64,000 bases of DNA, from assembly GCF_022201045.2 (NCBI RefSeq), contig NC_068558.1:48153501-48217500 (forward strand). Direction: 5' to 3'. How positions within the stretch are numbered: the first letter of the stretch is position 1; each line of letters opens with the position of its first letter. The notes under the pieces are model-generated. The model ran no database searches and had not been told where the DNA came from. It saw only the letters and a list, made by a program, of their open reading frames with translations. This document shows, one piece after another, positions 35,528-47,292 of the stretch. The position numbers and the translations under genes are program-made. This DNA comes from Citrus sinensis. Its lineage: Eukaryota > Streptophyta > Magnoliopsida > Sapindales > Rutaceae.

Positions 35528-38500
35528 GATCTTACGCTTATCCTAACACAATTCTCATTTCATTTCAGCCAAGTGCCGTGTGCCCACCTAACAGAGCATG
35601 TGCAGTCTCAAATCGGAAACTTTCTTGATGTTTGAATGATGCGGTCCGCTATAAACCCAATCATAAAACGACAAATGGTCATCAGTCATCATAAATATAT
35701 TTGATGTAACTTAACTAGTTTGAAACTTTGCAGTAGATTTAATGCCACAGCATTGGGCTTCTATGTGGTCCTAAAATTTGTCACCTTGCGCATCAGATAA
35801 GCTTGTTATTTTTGCAAAAGAAGATACTTGTAACTTTTTGTTTTTTGTTTTCGGTAAAATTCTCATTTAATCTATTTATTTTTAGGTTAATTAATCTTTA
35901 AAAAAAATACTCCGAGACATACCTTTAATAATTATGTTATATTTTTATCTCTATTTTTTATTTTTCTAATAATATTGGGGACATAATAAAAAAATAAAAT
36001 GTTAATCAAATATTAATAATAAAAAATTACATACATTGTTATTTTACTTTTAGAATTAATTTAGTAAATTAAATTTTTTTATTAATATTTTTAAGGTTAT
36101 AACAAGGATATTATTGTAAAATTAAATAAAAAATACGACAAAACTATAACATAATTAATAACAAAGATATTTTAAAATATAATTTAAAATATAAAAATTA
36201 AATAAAAATTTAAAAAAATATAAAAAGTAAACTAACAACTTTCCTTGGTTTGTGTGTTTGCATGCGCAATTGGGCCAGTCTTGGAACATTAATGCCTTCT
36301 GGAAATTTTCTTTTGTCCGTAGCAAAAAGTCACATTGAAGAATTGACATATCATAGTTATGGCGTTATGGTAACGATTAAAATAAAATTGATGTCGGTCA
36401 ACCAAGGGTTGTTGATAATTGATAATCCATATCAATCGAATGTCCATTTATACGCCTACTAATTAACCAACTAATTGATCTATATTTGGACAATACCGTA
36501 TCATGCATGCAAGGCTGCACTTTAAATCATTATATTCCTTTGGTTGTGCTTTCAGATTTGGAGCATTGCTTTGGGCTTCATTGGAATTAAGAAACAAATT
36601 TTACCAAATATGCTAAATCAAATATCAGTTAATTGTTTAAAAATGGTTTATCTTTTTTTTTTTTTTTTGGTATATGAGAACATATAGTTGATGATGAAAA
36701 AGCTTAAAGGTTCAAACTTTTTCAAGTAATCTAATTATGTCGATAAAAAATTTGAATTATTGAACAAAATTTATCCAACAAAATATCTAGCCATTTTGTA
36801 TTCTTATAGAACATTTGTGTCGTGTCTTCCTTTAATAGAACATTCTGCATCGATGGCCTTTGCTTGTAAAGAATCTAATTTGGGACAATCGAGATAATGC
36901 AATTGGACGTCCAATCCCCGGGCACCACATTCTTATACAACTTTAATTTTACTTTATGCAATTTAGTTGGTCCAGATGCCAACTCCATATACTTTCAAAA
37001 GGCAAAATATTTGGTTCCTTTCTCATCTTATTGGGTGGGGGTAATACTACACTTATTGCCATTTTTTTTTACATTAATTTATATTTTATCAAAATAAATT
37101 AATCAATAATTATTTATGAATAAATTAACCAATAATTATCTTTCTAAAAGAACTAATATTTATTGTGTCTTTGCAATAATCTTGCTAAGTATTATTTTAT
37201 AAATTAATTAACACCCGCTAGCTTTAAACAATATTTAATACCCTCACAACAATCTTATTAGTATTATTTATAAGCAAATTAATTTATAAAATTAATCCTA
37301 AACTTAAAATAATAACAAAAAAATTTGCACTATTTTTTATTTTACTTTTAAGACCGATTTGATAAATCAATTTTTTTTCATTAATATCCTAGAATATTAT
37401 TGTAAGAGTTTTATTCTAAAAATAAAGAAAAAAACAAGGGAGCAAATGTAACATATTTAAAAGTAATAGCGTTTAAATGTATTTTTAAAAATATACAGAT
37501 TAAGTGGGTACTTAAGTCAAAATATAAAGACTAATGAGTATTTACTTTATTGGATGCATGTTCATTTTACGATTGTCACATTGTAGCTCAAAAAAATGAA
37601 AAATCACATACATATATGAAACAAGAGAAAAAGAACACTAATGGCTCATTCAGTATTCTTTTCAATTTGTATTTTCATAATACAAAAATGAGAATGAGAA
37701 TAGTATTTTACAGTCGTTATGTTCTGAAGTTGAATACGCATGTGATATTATTTTTTATATCCTCTATTTAAAAAATAAAAATAATTGGTACTATTTTCTA
37801 TATCCTAGACTTGATAAAAAAAAAAAAAAGTAATACACGTTCAGTAGTCAGTTGAAAATGATAAGCACAGTGAGTTTATGTTTGGTAGTTTTATTTTCAA
37901 AATCATTTTTTTACTAAACATAAAAGTTATAACTGTAATTAAAATGGCTATATAAGAAAAAATATAACATAATATTGTTTTGTTTAATCTCTCTAAATAA
38001 TAAATAAATTTTTAGATAAAAATATATTTACCATAAATAAATTAGCATGAAATTTTAAAATAGGTGGTATATCTTCAATAAATTAGCATTAATAAAAATG
38101 TCATAATTTGATTAAAGTTGCCCTATATTAAATATTTTTCAGATTCATTCAAATAACTTAGTATTTGTAGTTGCCTAAATTAATGTTTGCAAGTCATCAT
38201 TTTCAACTATTCCTGCTGTTTGTAACACAATATGGCTGACATACTTTCAATCACGAATATCCCAAAACCCAAAGCACTCCCTCACGTGCTCTTAAAAAAA
38301 TAAAACACAAATATTCAAATAATATGCTGGACTCGAGATATAAATCTAATTTTCCCACTTAGGAGAAATTTCAAGAGAATAAAAAATAAAAAATCAATAT
38401 TTTAGTGTTTATCTATAAATACTAGTTCAAATCTACATGAACAATGATTTCATAATATTTTTTAATAAGAAAAGAAAATACAAATGGTGGGCTGGTCAGA

Positions 38501-38774
38501 AAAAATAATAAAAAATGAAAAATAGGAAAAAATAAGAAGAAAAAATTATTTGGAAAATGGTGGAATGGAGTGATTTTCTAGATAAGGAAGAATGAAGATA
38601 AAAGATAAGAGGCGGGGAAGGATGTCTGCGAGTGAGAGAACCAACTGATAAATGAAGAAGAAAAAGTTGGTGAGAGAAGGAAGAAAGTAGAAACTACAAT
38701 TGTTAATTGGAAAATATATTTTATAATTTATTTCATAAAATATTTAAAATATGTTTAACTTATTTTTTTAATTA
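35528..38774. other. Intergenic AT-rich DNA, no gene recognised
   Basis: No frame has protein-like character. Long A/T-rich stretches (for example 35850-36240 and 37040-37500) look like decayed repeats, but I could not define ends. Confidence 0.6.
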
Positions 38775-39586
38775 AAAAAATTATCATTGCACCAGCTTTA
38801 TTTTATCTTATGTTCATTCAACCACTACAAAATTTTAACATGTACTTTACACTATTTTTTTTTCACATTTGTATCAACTAGCCACTTTTCCATTAACACT
38901 ATTAAATAATTTTAATAAAATGATAATTTTATCCCCAAATAATTTAAAAGACTATTTTATCTTATAAAAATTTTTAAAATTAAAAATTATAATCATAAAA
39001 ATATCCCTAAATTTAATAAAAAATAAATCCCAAATAGAGGTGCTCAACTGATTTTTACTAAATTTAGATTTTACAAAATTTTAATAATTATTTTTATTAA
39101 AAATTATAATTTTATAAAATTTTAATATAAATAAATGAATTTATTTATTAAAAAGTGATAAGTTTGTAAAATTTAATGAAAATAACTGAATTTATTTCTT
39201 AAAGGAATAAATCCTAAAATTTTAATAATTTAGGGGATTTTTATTAAATCCCAAAATTTTACAATTATTTTTATAATTATAATTTTATATTAAAATAATT
39301 TTTATTAAAAATAAAAATTATAATTTTGGGATTTATTTTTATTAAATTTAGGGATATTTTTATCATTATATTTTATTATTTTTTAAAGTTTTTATAAATA
39401 AAATGGTCTTTTAATTTATTTGGGGGTAAAATTATCATTTTATTAAAATTATTTAATATTGTTAATGCAAAAGTGGCTAGTTGATACAAATATGAAAAAA
39501 AAAATGTGGTGCAAAGTAAATGTTAAAATTTTATAGTATTTGGATGAACATAAGACAAAATAAATGTGGTGCAATGATAATTTTCC
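38775..39586. mobile_element. 812-bp foldback element (Mutator-type MITE)
   Basis: The two halves are inverted repeats over about 270 bp or more with roughly 90% agreement by eye: left ATTATCATTGCACC and TTATGTTCATTCAACCACTA, right reverse complement ATTATCATTGCACC and TTATGTTCATCCAAATACTA. Further in, TTTGTATCAACTAGCCACTT and AAATATCCCTAAATTTAAT also match. TTTTAATTA is present at 38766-38774 and 39587-39595, a likely 9-bp target duplication. No protein is encoded. The transcript would fold into one very long hairpin. Confidence 0.8.
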
Positions 39587-39734
39587 TTTTAATTATAACC
39601 GTTAGGTGGGCAATAAAAGCCTTTGGCGGAGAATATTTTTTCATATCTATAAAAGTAATTATGAGGTTTAATTTTATTTTTTAATTTTAAAATAATTGAG
39701 TGGAGGTAGTATTTTTTTTTTTACTTCCTTGGAT

Positions 39735-40612
39735 TAGGGATGGCAATGGGCACCGCCCGCAGCGGGTTTGCCATTACCAAACCCAAACCCGCACAAAATT
39801 TAAATTACCAAACCCACCCGCAACCCGCAGCGGGTTTTAATTTTTTTAAAAAAACCCACCCGCAGCGGGTTTTAACAATTACCAAACCCGCAATGGTATC
39901 CGGCGGATTTTTTGCGGGTTTCCATATTTAAAATCACAAATATTTAATATATAAATTTATAATAATAACCTCAAGTTCCATATAACATATTCAATTTTAT
40001 ATTTAAACAATGTAAATGAAAAATTAAAATTTCCACATTAATTCAACACAAATTCTCAAATTTAAGTATAAATTATACAAATCTATTTAAAAAACACAAA
40101 CTAATATCTAAAAATAATAATTACATTTCATATTATCATTTAAAACAAGATCAAAGAGAATATATTTATTTTATTCACCACCATAAGCACCCATCTAACA
40201 CAATGCCTAAAATAATAATTAAGATTAATATTTTCAAATACTAATTCGAAGGGAAATGCCTTTAGTTTTCTTTAGGTTATGACTTTAGAATAAGAGATGA
40301 GCCATATACACACATACACAACTTTGAGCCTTTTACTATTTGGTAATTTGATTAATTACATTATTTTCTTTATATATTTTTATATTTAAATTAAATTAAA
40401 AATATTTGAAAAAAATTATTACGGGTTTGGTGGATATCCATGCGGGTATCCACCGGATATAAGGTTAATACCAAACCCACCCGCATCCATATGCAGGTTT
40501 TAATTTATAATACTAAACCCGCCCGCAACGGATAAAATTACCCGCAACGGGCGGGTTTTGGCGGGTGGGTTTGGGCGGATTTGCGGGTTTGCGGGTACAA
40601 TTGCCATCCCTA
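39735..40612. mobile_element. hAT-type non-autonomous element, 878 bp
   Basis: The ends TAGGGATGGCAAT and ATTGCCATCCCTA are perfect 13-bp inverted repeats. They are flanked by CCTTGGAT (39727-39734) and CCTTAGAT (40613-40620), an 8-bp target duplication with one change, typical of hAT. Sub-terminal CCCGC/GCGGG clusters (for example CCCGCAGCGGGTTT) repeat many times at both ends. The AT-rich core has no transposase. Confidence 0.88.
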
Positions 40613-42120
40613 CCTTAGATATTAGAGTGCCATATATCCCTCAAATATTAGAGTGTTATACAAGATTTAGTAGATTTAACGTGAATGATTAGTTTTAATA
40701 ATTATTTGATTGTAAATATCAGTAGTAACATCGTATAATTCAAAAAAAAAAAATAGTTGGACTCTATTTTATATGTTTTACCATGCATATTTTAGAAACT
40801 GTCCACCGAACATATATCACATTAGAATTTTGAAAATAAAAATGAAAATAGGTGTTATGAAATAATATCAAACGGGCCTTAAAACTCTAAATTTTACCTA
40901 CTAATACTCAATGAAATAGAGATATAAATATCATTTTGGTATTATTATCATTACTATTTTTGTTTATTTAGCAGCATTGAATATATCAATGAATCATATT
41001 TTTTAGGATATACGCAATGATAAAATAATTTTGAAGAAGTGAATGATTGAAGGTGTTTTATTTATTCATTTCTGTTTGTACTGGTATTACAATCAATTAT
41101 AGAAAAAACTAAATTTGTATGCCCACTCAAACGTTGCGTTCTACCTGGTGCATCATGTATCATGTTCTATTACTTGTTAATAAAGAAATACGAACTACTT
41201 TAAAATTTACTTCACAAAATCAGTTTATTTCATCCCTCACCCCCCCCCCCAACCCAATATTGAGTCAAAAAGATTTATTTTTTCTGTTGGGTGGCTGTAA
41301 TGCAATCGATTAAATCCAGGGTAGTTTTGATGTTAACGTTCGCAGCTCGGAGGTTTGAAGACTATTCGCAATTGGATATTCGATGAGAGATCTGGAAATG
41401 CCATTGGCGTTTCATGTTATATGATGCGCAAGTGAACTTAACATCATTATGTGCACTCGAGAGAATATAATATTAGAAAAATGATTCGAAATGGCAAATG
41501 AAGTTAAAAAAATTGGCAGTGTTTGTGGAATGGCCTTTTCGTGGAGAAATTGGAAGGGAATCGAACAATGAACATGGCACAAAGAGACAAAACTTTCAAC
41601 TCGTTCACTGTGCACAAATAGTCTTTTGTCAATTCAGCATCACATGATGCTCCTTTGCCTTTAAGACCTAGCAAACTTTTTCATGCCAACCCTAACTGTA
41701 TCTGACTGCTCTAGTGCTGCCCAATTAATTTTTAAGAAATATTTTTTTAAATAATGTTAGAAATTTTAATTTGTATGTTAATTAGAGTATGTAACATTCA
41801 TTTGTAAAATGATGTAATAGTAATTTTATTGATTAAGAATTTTATCATTCAAAAAATGAATGATACACATAAATGTTGAAATTATTAACATTATTATTAT
41901 TTTTTTGGTTGTGAATATATTAATGGTGAAAGGAATCTAGAATAATCTCCCACGCAAAAATAAGATTAGATTTATTCAAGAATGTAAAACTAATTATATC
42001 TATTAACAATTTCATGGAACATATAATTCTTCTTTTCTAAAAACAAATTTGTATTCTTGTTTTTTTTTTTTTAATTTCAAAAACATTGACGAAAATAAAG
42101 TTTTAACAAGAATATAATTA

Positions 42121-42310
42121 ACAAGGCTCCTGCTCAGTGATAACTAGTGGTGCTGATTCGAGTCCTTCATGTGGGAAACTCAACATATTTTTCCTGTCAC
42201 CCGTTGTGGTTAAAAGTAGATATCTCACTAAATACGCGAGTAGATATCTTGCAAATAGTTTATGTTGATTTTCGATTATGACCTTGGTAAACTTCTACCA
42301 TAAGCGTATC
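42121..42310 (+). mobile_element. Possible SINE remnant
   Basis: GATTCGAGTCC at 42155-42165 is close to the B-box consensus, and CTGCTCAGTGATAAC at 42130-42144 could be a degenerate A box. No tail or target duplication was identified, so this is tentative. Confidence 0.3.
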
Positions 42311-43553
42311 AATACAAATTTCTAGTGGATCCCAAGTTGTAATATATATCTAGCTTTATAACAATTTAAAAAGAAAAACAAGAACATTGAGAAATGATTA
42401 AACGTTGCCCATGCTAAAATAATAAATCATTATGCCACGAATATTTACCCTTTAGGTTAGGTTAGATTAGATTATACTAGATATATAATCTTATATTTTG
42501 TTTCATATAGTATCGGATATGACTATGTTAAATTTACTCTAACAAAACTAAAATAACTATTTAAATAATATTATTTTTTAGAATTGCTGAATTTTAATAT
42601 TCAATATTCGATATGATTGTAAATAAATAATTGAATAATTCCTATGTTTAATATTGCATACTAGTTAAAATAAATTTTTGCATTAAAATTTTGACGTTTA
42701 ATCTTAAATTTAAAACAAGTTAAAAATAAATTATTGAATAAAATTTTGATAGTAGTAGTAAATTTAGATTAAAATAATTTGTCTTACCTAAAACCGGTGC
42801 AAAAATGAGAATTAATAATCCTGTAAACATTGGACCAAAATTTGGACTAATTTATTAGTCTTGACAACCAAATATAACTCTAGATCGGATTAATTTTTTT
42901 ATCCTTTTAAATTAGTCTAATCCCACCTTTTATCTAACATCCAAACATACCCTAAATTAGTATTTTGGCCACACAAATTTTAATGTCTATTATCATGTTG
43001 TTTGGACTGTGTTATACTAGAATCATGAAAGAGAATTCTAATTGCTATCTGATTGTAAATATCAGTAAAATTATAAGTGTAATATATCAATATTTCAAAA
43101 AAATAAAAAATAAATACAAGATAAATTCCACATCTACTTGTAAATTTAATAGATTTTTGAGTTGATATTGGATAAACGTTTAGTGAACTATAGACAATGC
43201 TATAAATGTACGAATGTATGCTCTTCAACTCCCAATTGTTATGTGATTGTAAAATTTTAAAAATAAAAAAAATTAATTTGTTATTATTGTTTTTAAAGCT
43301 ACATCTGCACAACGTATCTTTTATATTTGCATTGAATTCGGGGCCACGATAAGATGAAGGGGAGAAGTGTAGAATCAAGAAAAATTTTGGCCACCTAATC
43401 TTAAAGATTAGGTTCGAATTTGTTCCCTCAGATGCTATTCATAAAAATATGAATTTCTGCAGTAAATGACAAAGCAATTTTTCTTTTAGGGTCGGTGGAC
43501 GAGTGATGGAGATTTAATCATAAAAAAATGTGGCGATGAATTGATCTTTTCCT

Positions 43554-43560
43554 ACGTGGC
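43554..43560 (+). promoter_or_regulatory. ABRE-like ACGTGGC upstream of the PYL gene
   Basis: ACGTGGC is the core recognised by bZIP factors of the abscisic-acid response. It lies about 0.9 kb before the PYL start codon. A single site is weak evidence of regulation. Confidence 0.35.
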
Positions 43561-44404
43561 CCAATGAAAATAAACTTTCCATCGTTATCGTGGACGCGAC
43601 ACTTGGACCAGTCGACACCGTTTAGGTATCTCTAATTAAATTATCATTTTTTTTAAATAGAAAAGAAAATTGAAAATCCAAACTTAAAGCGGCCCATATG
43701 AAGTGATGTGAGAGAGCAAGCATTGCACTATCTGCTATCTGCAACTCTGACATGCACGGCGCATACATGAAAGCAGTTACAACATTTCTTTTTTTTTTTT
43801 TTAATAATATTAAAAAAGTAAGATTACTTGCAGGACATTTATGTCATTACACTCCAATAGTTATCTTCCAATTTAAAAAATTTCAAGAATGTGATATGTT
43901 TATGTGACAGTCATCCGAACATCACCGCCACTTCACATAAATTGACTTTCTATGGAAAATACTCTCACTATTCAGCATTGACTAAAAAAGGATTAAAAAA
44001 GGGAAAAAGGGAAAACAAGGCCACTAACATGACTTAGTGCTTATCACTGAAATCTGAACAAAGATTGGACTGTAACAAGAAGAAGGATACCCACCCGGTG
44101 ACGATTACAAAATAAATTAAAAGAAAATAATGAAAATGGAGAGGATAAGTCATAAGTAAAATGTTTTATTGGGCAGTGGACCCACAAGAAACACGCTTAG
44201 AGGTTAAGGACAATTTAAAAATAAAATTTGTCGGTGGATTTATGGATTTTTGATAGACAGCCAGTGCCAAAGCCAACCCAAAGACCAAGCTAAGGCTGTA
44301 GTCTACGCAAAATCTGCAGCAGGTGCTAGAAGGCTTATCTTTTTTTATCTTACTTGCTCTTGAGGGTTGTCCGCTGTGTGCTCGGTTTACGTATTGGAGA
44401 TTTC

Positions 44405-44432
44405 AGAGAGAGCGAGAGGGAGAGAGAGAGAG
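44405..44432. repeat. GA-rich tract in the PYL 5' leader
   Basis: GAGAGAGCGAGAGGGAGAGAGAGAGAGA lies 28-55 bp before the ATG. GA tracts are common in plant 5' leaders. No ATG precedes the start codon in the preceding ~100 bases. Confidence 0.7.
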
Positions 44433-44459
44433 ATTTGTGCGTGTCTCTGTCTGATCAAA

Positions 44460-45948
44460 ATGAACGGTGTTGATGCGTATGGTGTGATGGAGGCGCAGTA
44501 CATACGGAGGCATCATAGGCACGAGCCCAGAGAGAATCAGTGTACCTCTGCCCTGGTCAAGCACATCAGAGCTCCTGTTCATCTCGTAAATAAACTTTCT
44601 GTTTACCTTCCGATCAATTCTTTCAGTTTCTTTTACTGGCTTAACTGACACCGTTTGATTTGGTTGACTTTGTTGCATGGCCTCTTTATTCTGAATTAGA
44701 GACAGATCTGAATAATAATTGGAAATTGAATTGTGATTTGGTTCAGTTTACTACATCCGACAAGTCTGCTTCGCTTTTTCTCAATTATGGAATTTCAAAT
44801 GGTGTATTTGCAGGCTTCTCAAAAAAAAAAAAAAACGGTGTATTGTCAGGGATTTTTTAAATTTTATTTTGAACTTGATAAACTTTCTTCTGATGAAGTT
44901 TACTGAAAATTTCACGTATCTTTTTTCCGCTTGGTTACCAAGAAAATGCATGACCGAAAAGCCTTTTTTTTTACTAAAAAATTTTCATCATTTACCAGCA
45001 TGTTACGAATTAAAAGAATAAACAAAAGTTAAGTCACTTTTTTCTAAGATCGCCTTCTATTTTAAACCTTTGATATTTTGTTCGGTTTTTTTGTTTTTTT
45101 ATTTTGTTTTTGTGGACTAATAGTGTGGTTAATTGATCAGGTATGGTCTTTGGTAAGGCGATTTGATCAGCCACAGAAGTACAAGCCATTCGTTAGCAGG
45201 TGTGTGGTTAATGGGGACCTTGGAATTGGTAGTGTTAGAGAAGTGAATGTCAAATCTGGGCTTCCTGCGACCACCAGCACTGAAAGGCTGGAACTTCTTG
45301 ACGATGAAGAGCACATCCTCGGAATCAAAATTGTTGGCGGTGATCACAGGCTTAGGGTATAATACTTTTACTCCCAGCTCTTCTCATTTTCTATAGGTTC
45401 CGTTGTATCTACTACTTATTTGTGCAAGTGTCTTTGTTAGTTCAATTAAGGCTCAAATAGTCAAATTTAGTGTAGCCGAAGCCTGAATTGTCGTTAAAGG
45501 AAAATATTTCTTGTAATTTTGGCTTGGCGGGTTATGAGTATGTACTACTATGTAGACTCTTATGAATTGTGATTATTGTTTATAGAGTAGAAATAACAAT
45601 AAATTTCCGCTTCTAAGGTTGTTGGAGGGAACTATTTTGTAAAACACACCCTTTAATTGTTGGCAGGTCATGATTTTTTAAAATGTTTCCCTTACTAACG
45701 AGCTTTCTTATCGTTTGTTAAATTTACAGAACTACTCTTCGATCATGACTGTCCATCCGGAGATCATCGACGGGAGACCTGGGACGCTGGTAATTGAGTC
45801 ATTTGTAGTAGATGTTCCAGAAGGAAACACAAAGGATGAGACATGCTACTTTGTTCAGGCCTTGATCAGGTGCAATCTCAAATCTCTGGCTGATGTCTCT
45901 GAGAGGATGGCGGTGCAGGACCGAACTGAACCAATCAACCAATTCTGA
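44460..45948 (+). CDS. PYL9: Abscisic acid receptor, PYR/PYL/RCAR family (PYL7/8/9 group)
   Basis: Soluble START-fold receptor that binds abscisic acid and then inhibits clade-A PP2C phosphatases, releasing SnRK2 signalling. Three exons (44460-44585, 45141-45356, 45730-45948) join in frame to 186 residues, the usual size. Visible landmarks are the gate loop SGLPA (81-85), the latch HRL (111-113) in GGDHRL, the ABA-contacting Lys in QKYKPF (57), and the C-terminal helix LIRCNLKSLADVSERMA. The sequence is closest in memory to PYL9 and PYL8 (monomeric subfamily). Its position beside a PPR gene and WTF1 matches Arabidopsis PYL7 (AT4G01026), so the symbol denotes the subgroup. It is intact, with all functional loops present. 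Confidence 0.95.
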
Positions 45949-47292
45949 TGGGAGAACTACGGTGTGCATGACATGATGGTTCTAGATTCCCAGAATCTTT
46001 TTAGGGATTTTCTTGGCAGAAGTTTTGAACACCATGCTAGCTTGTGCCTTTCCATCTTGTGGGAGACCCTTTACACTTTCTGCCTGCTTTTGCTTCCGTT
46101 TGTTTTCTGTTTCAACACTGCCCTTTCCATCCATTTAGTACCAAAATATAGGTTCTTTCGGTAAAGTTTCCATGAATTCCAAGGATCCCAGTGTTTTTGC
46201 TTTTACAGTTTTTTTCCCTCTCTTTTCCCCTTTCGGTGCGTGGTGTTATGTTATATATTATACATGTATCTGTAAATATTTTATGTTTATTTAACAAGTA
46301 GTTGGTGCCTTGCACCAGTGGCTTGCTTCTTGTAGTTCCAGCTTCTAGGTACAGGAAGGATTCAGCAGAGACCCCAAGGTGGCAGTAGAGCTTTGTTGCT
46401 TGTTTTGTACATATTCTTGTCTTTCTCAGTGAATTACTGCTTGCCTTTTGTTTTTCCGTGTGTTCTGCTGCTCTTTCAATTACTTACTTAAACAGCGGTG
46501 TTATTTTATCTTTGTATGGAAAATATCGCAGGTTTTTTCGGTGTACCTTTGGTTGACTTTGACTCGTGTGTAATTAATTTAAGGACTATCAGACGGTTGC
46601 AATTGTTGCTGATGCAAGATTGTTAAAATTAGCAATTGTTGCAATTTTAGTATGCGACCGTACGATAAATTTGTAAATTAACGGACCCTTGATGGCTCAA
46701 TGAATAGATTCATCGTAGATTGTGATGAGTAATAAAGCAACGTTATTGATGAGGATATGATGAATTACCCTTTTCCAAAGTGCGGAAGCGGAAGGTTTGT
46801 TGGTCATTGTTGGCGTGTGACCCAAGAAGTGGGAGAAAAGGACAAAGAGGTCTGTGACATCGGGTAAAAAGAGAAGACTGAAAATTGAAAATCCTCATTA
46901 GGAAGGCCTAGGAAACTGCCCTCCAAGAGGCTGGAGTTGCATGCCGAAGTATTGTCGTTAGATGGTAAATGGAATGATTGAGAGAATACGATGGCGCAAT
47001 AACTCCTGGGCATTTTATAGAAGCTAACCAAAAGTAGTAACTTGAGAACACGCTATAAAGCAGGGATGGAGTATGAACTTACATCAATACATCACTTCTA
47101 TTCCAGCCAATACAGTTTGTGGCACATAAATTAGAAGTCAGTGAGTTTTTCGGATCTGATCGGTAACTGTGTTATCTTTCATCCTAGAGTCTATCATCTA
47201 AAACGCATACAAACACACAATTATGCTATTTTTCCACTAACGTTTACATCTTTAGCCTAGAATCAGAAAAAAGCCAGTTACACGAACGCCAG
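45949..47292. other. 3' flank of PYL and of the PPR gene
   Basis: Convergent 3' region. The first few hundred bases are probably the PYL 3' UTR. Short frames here (for example on the minus strand near 46804-47031) have no recognisable product. Confidence 0.5.

Larger units (their letters stand above)
40613..44459. other. Intergenic DNA upstream of the PYL gene
   Basis: No gene is recognised. AT-rich sequence predominates. A possible SINE remnant lies at 42121-42310, and an ACGTGGC element lies in the PYL-proximal part (listed separately). Confidence 0.55.

Noticed and set aside
42450-42960. Possible MITE ending ACATCCAAACATACCCTAAATTA
   Set aside because: The right end looks like a Harbinger-type terminus, but no matching left end or target duplication was found.
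46804-47031. 75-codon minus frame downstream of PYL
   Set aside because: No family resemblance; it lies in the shared 3' region of two genes.
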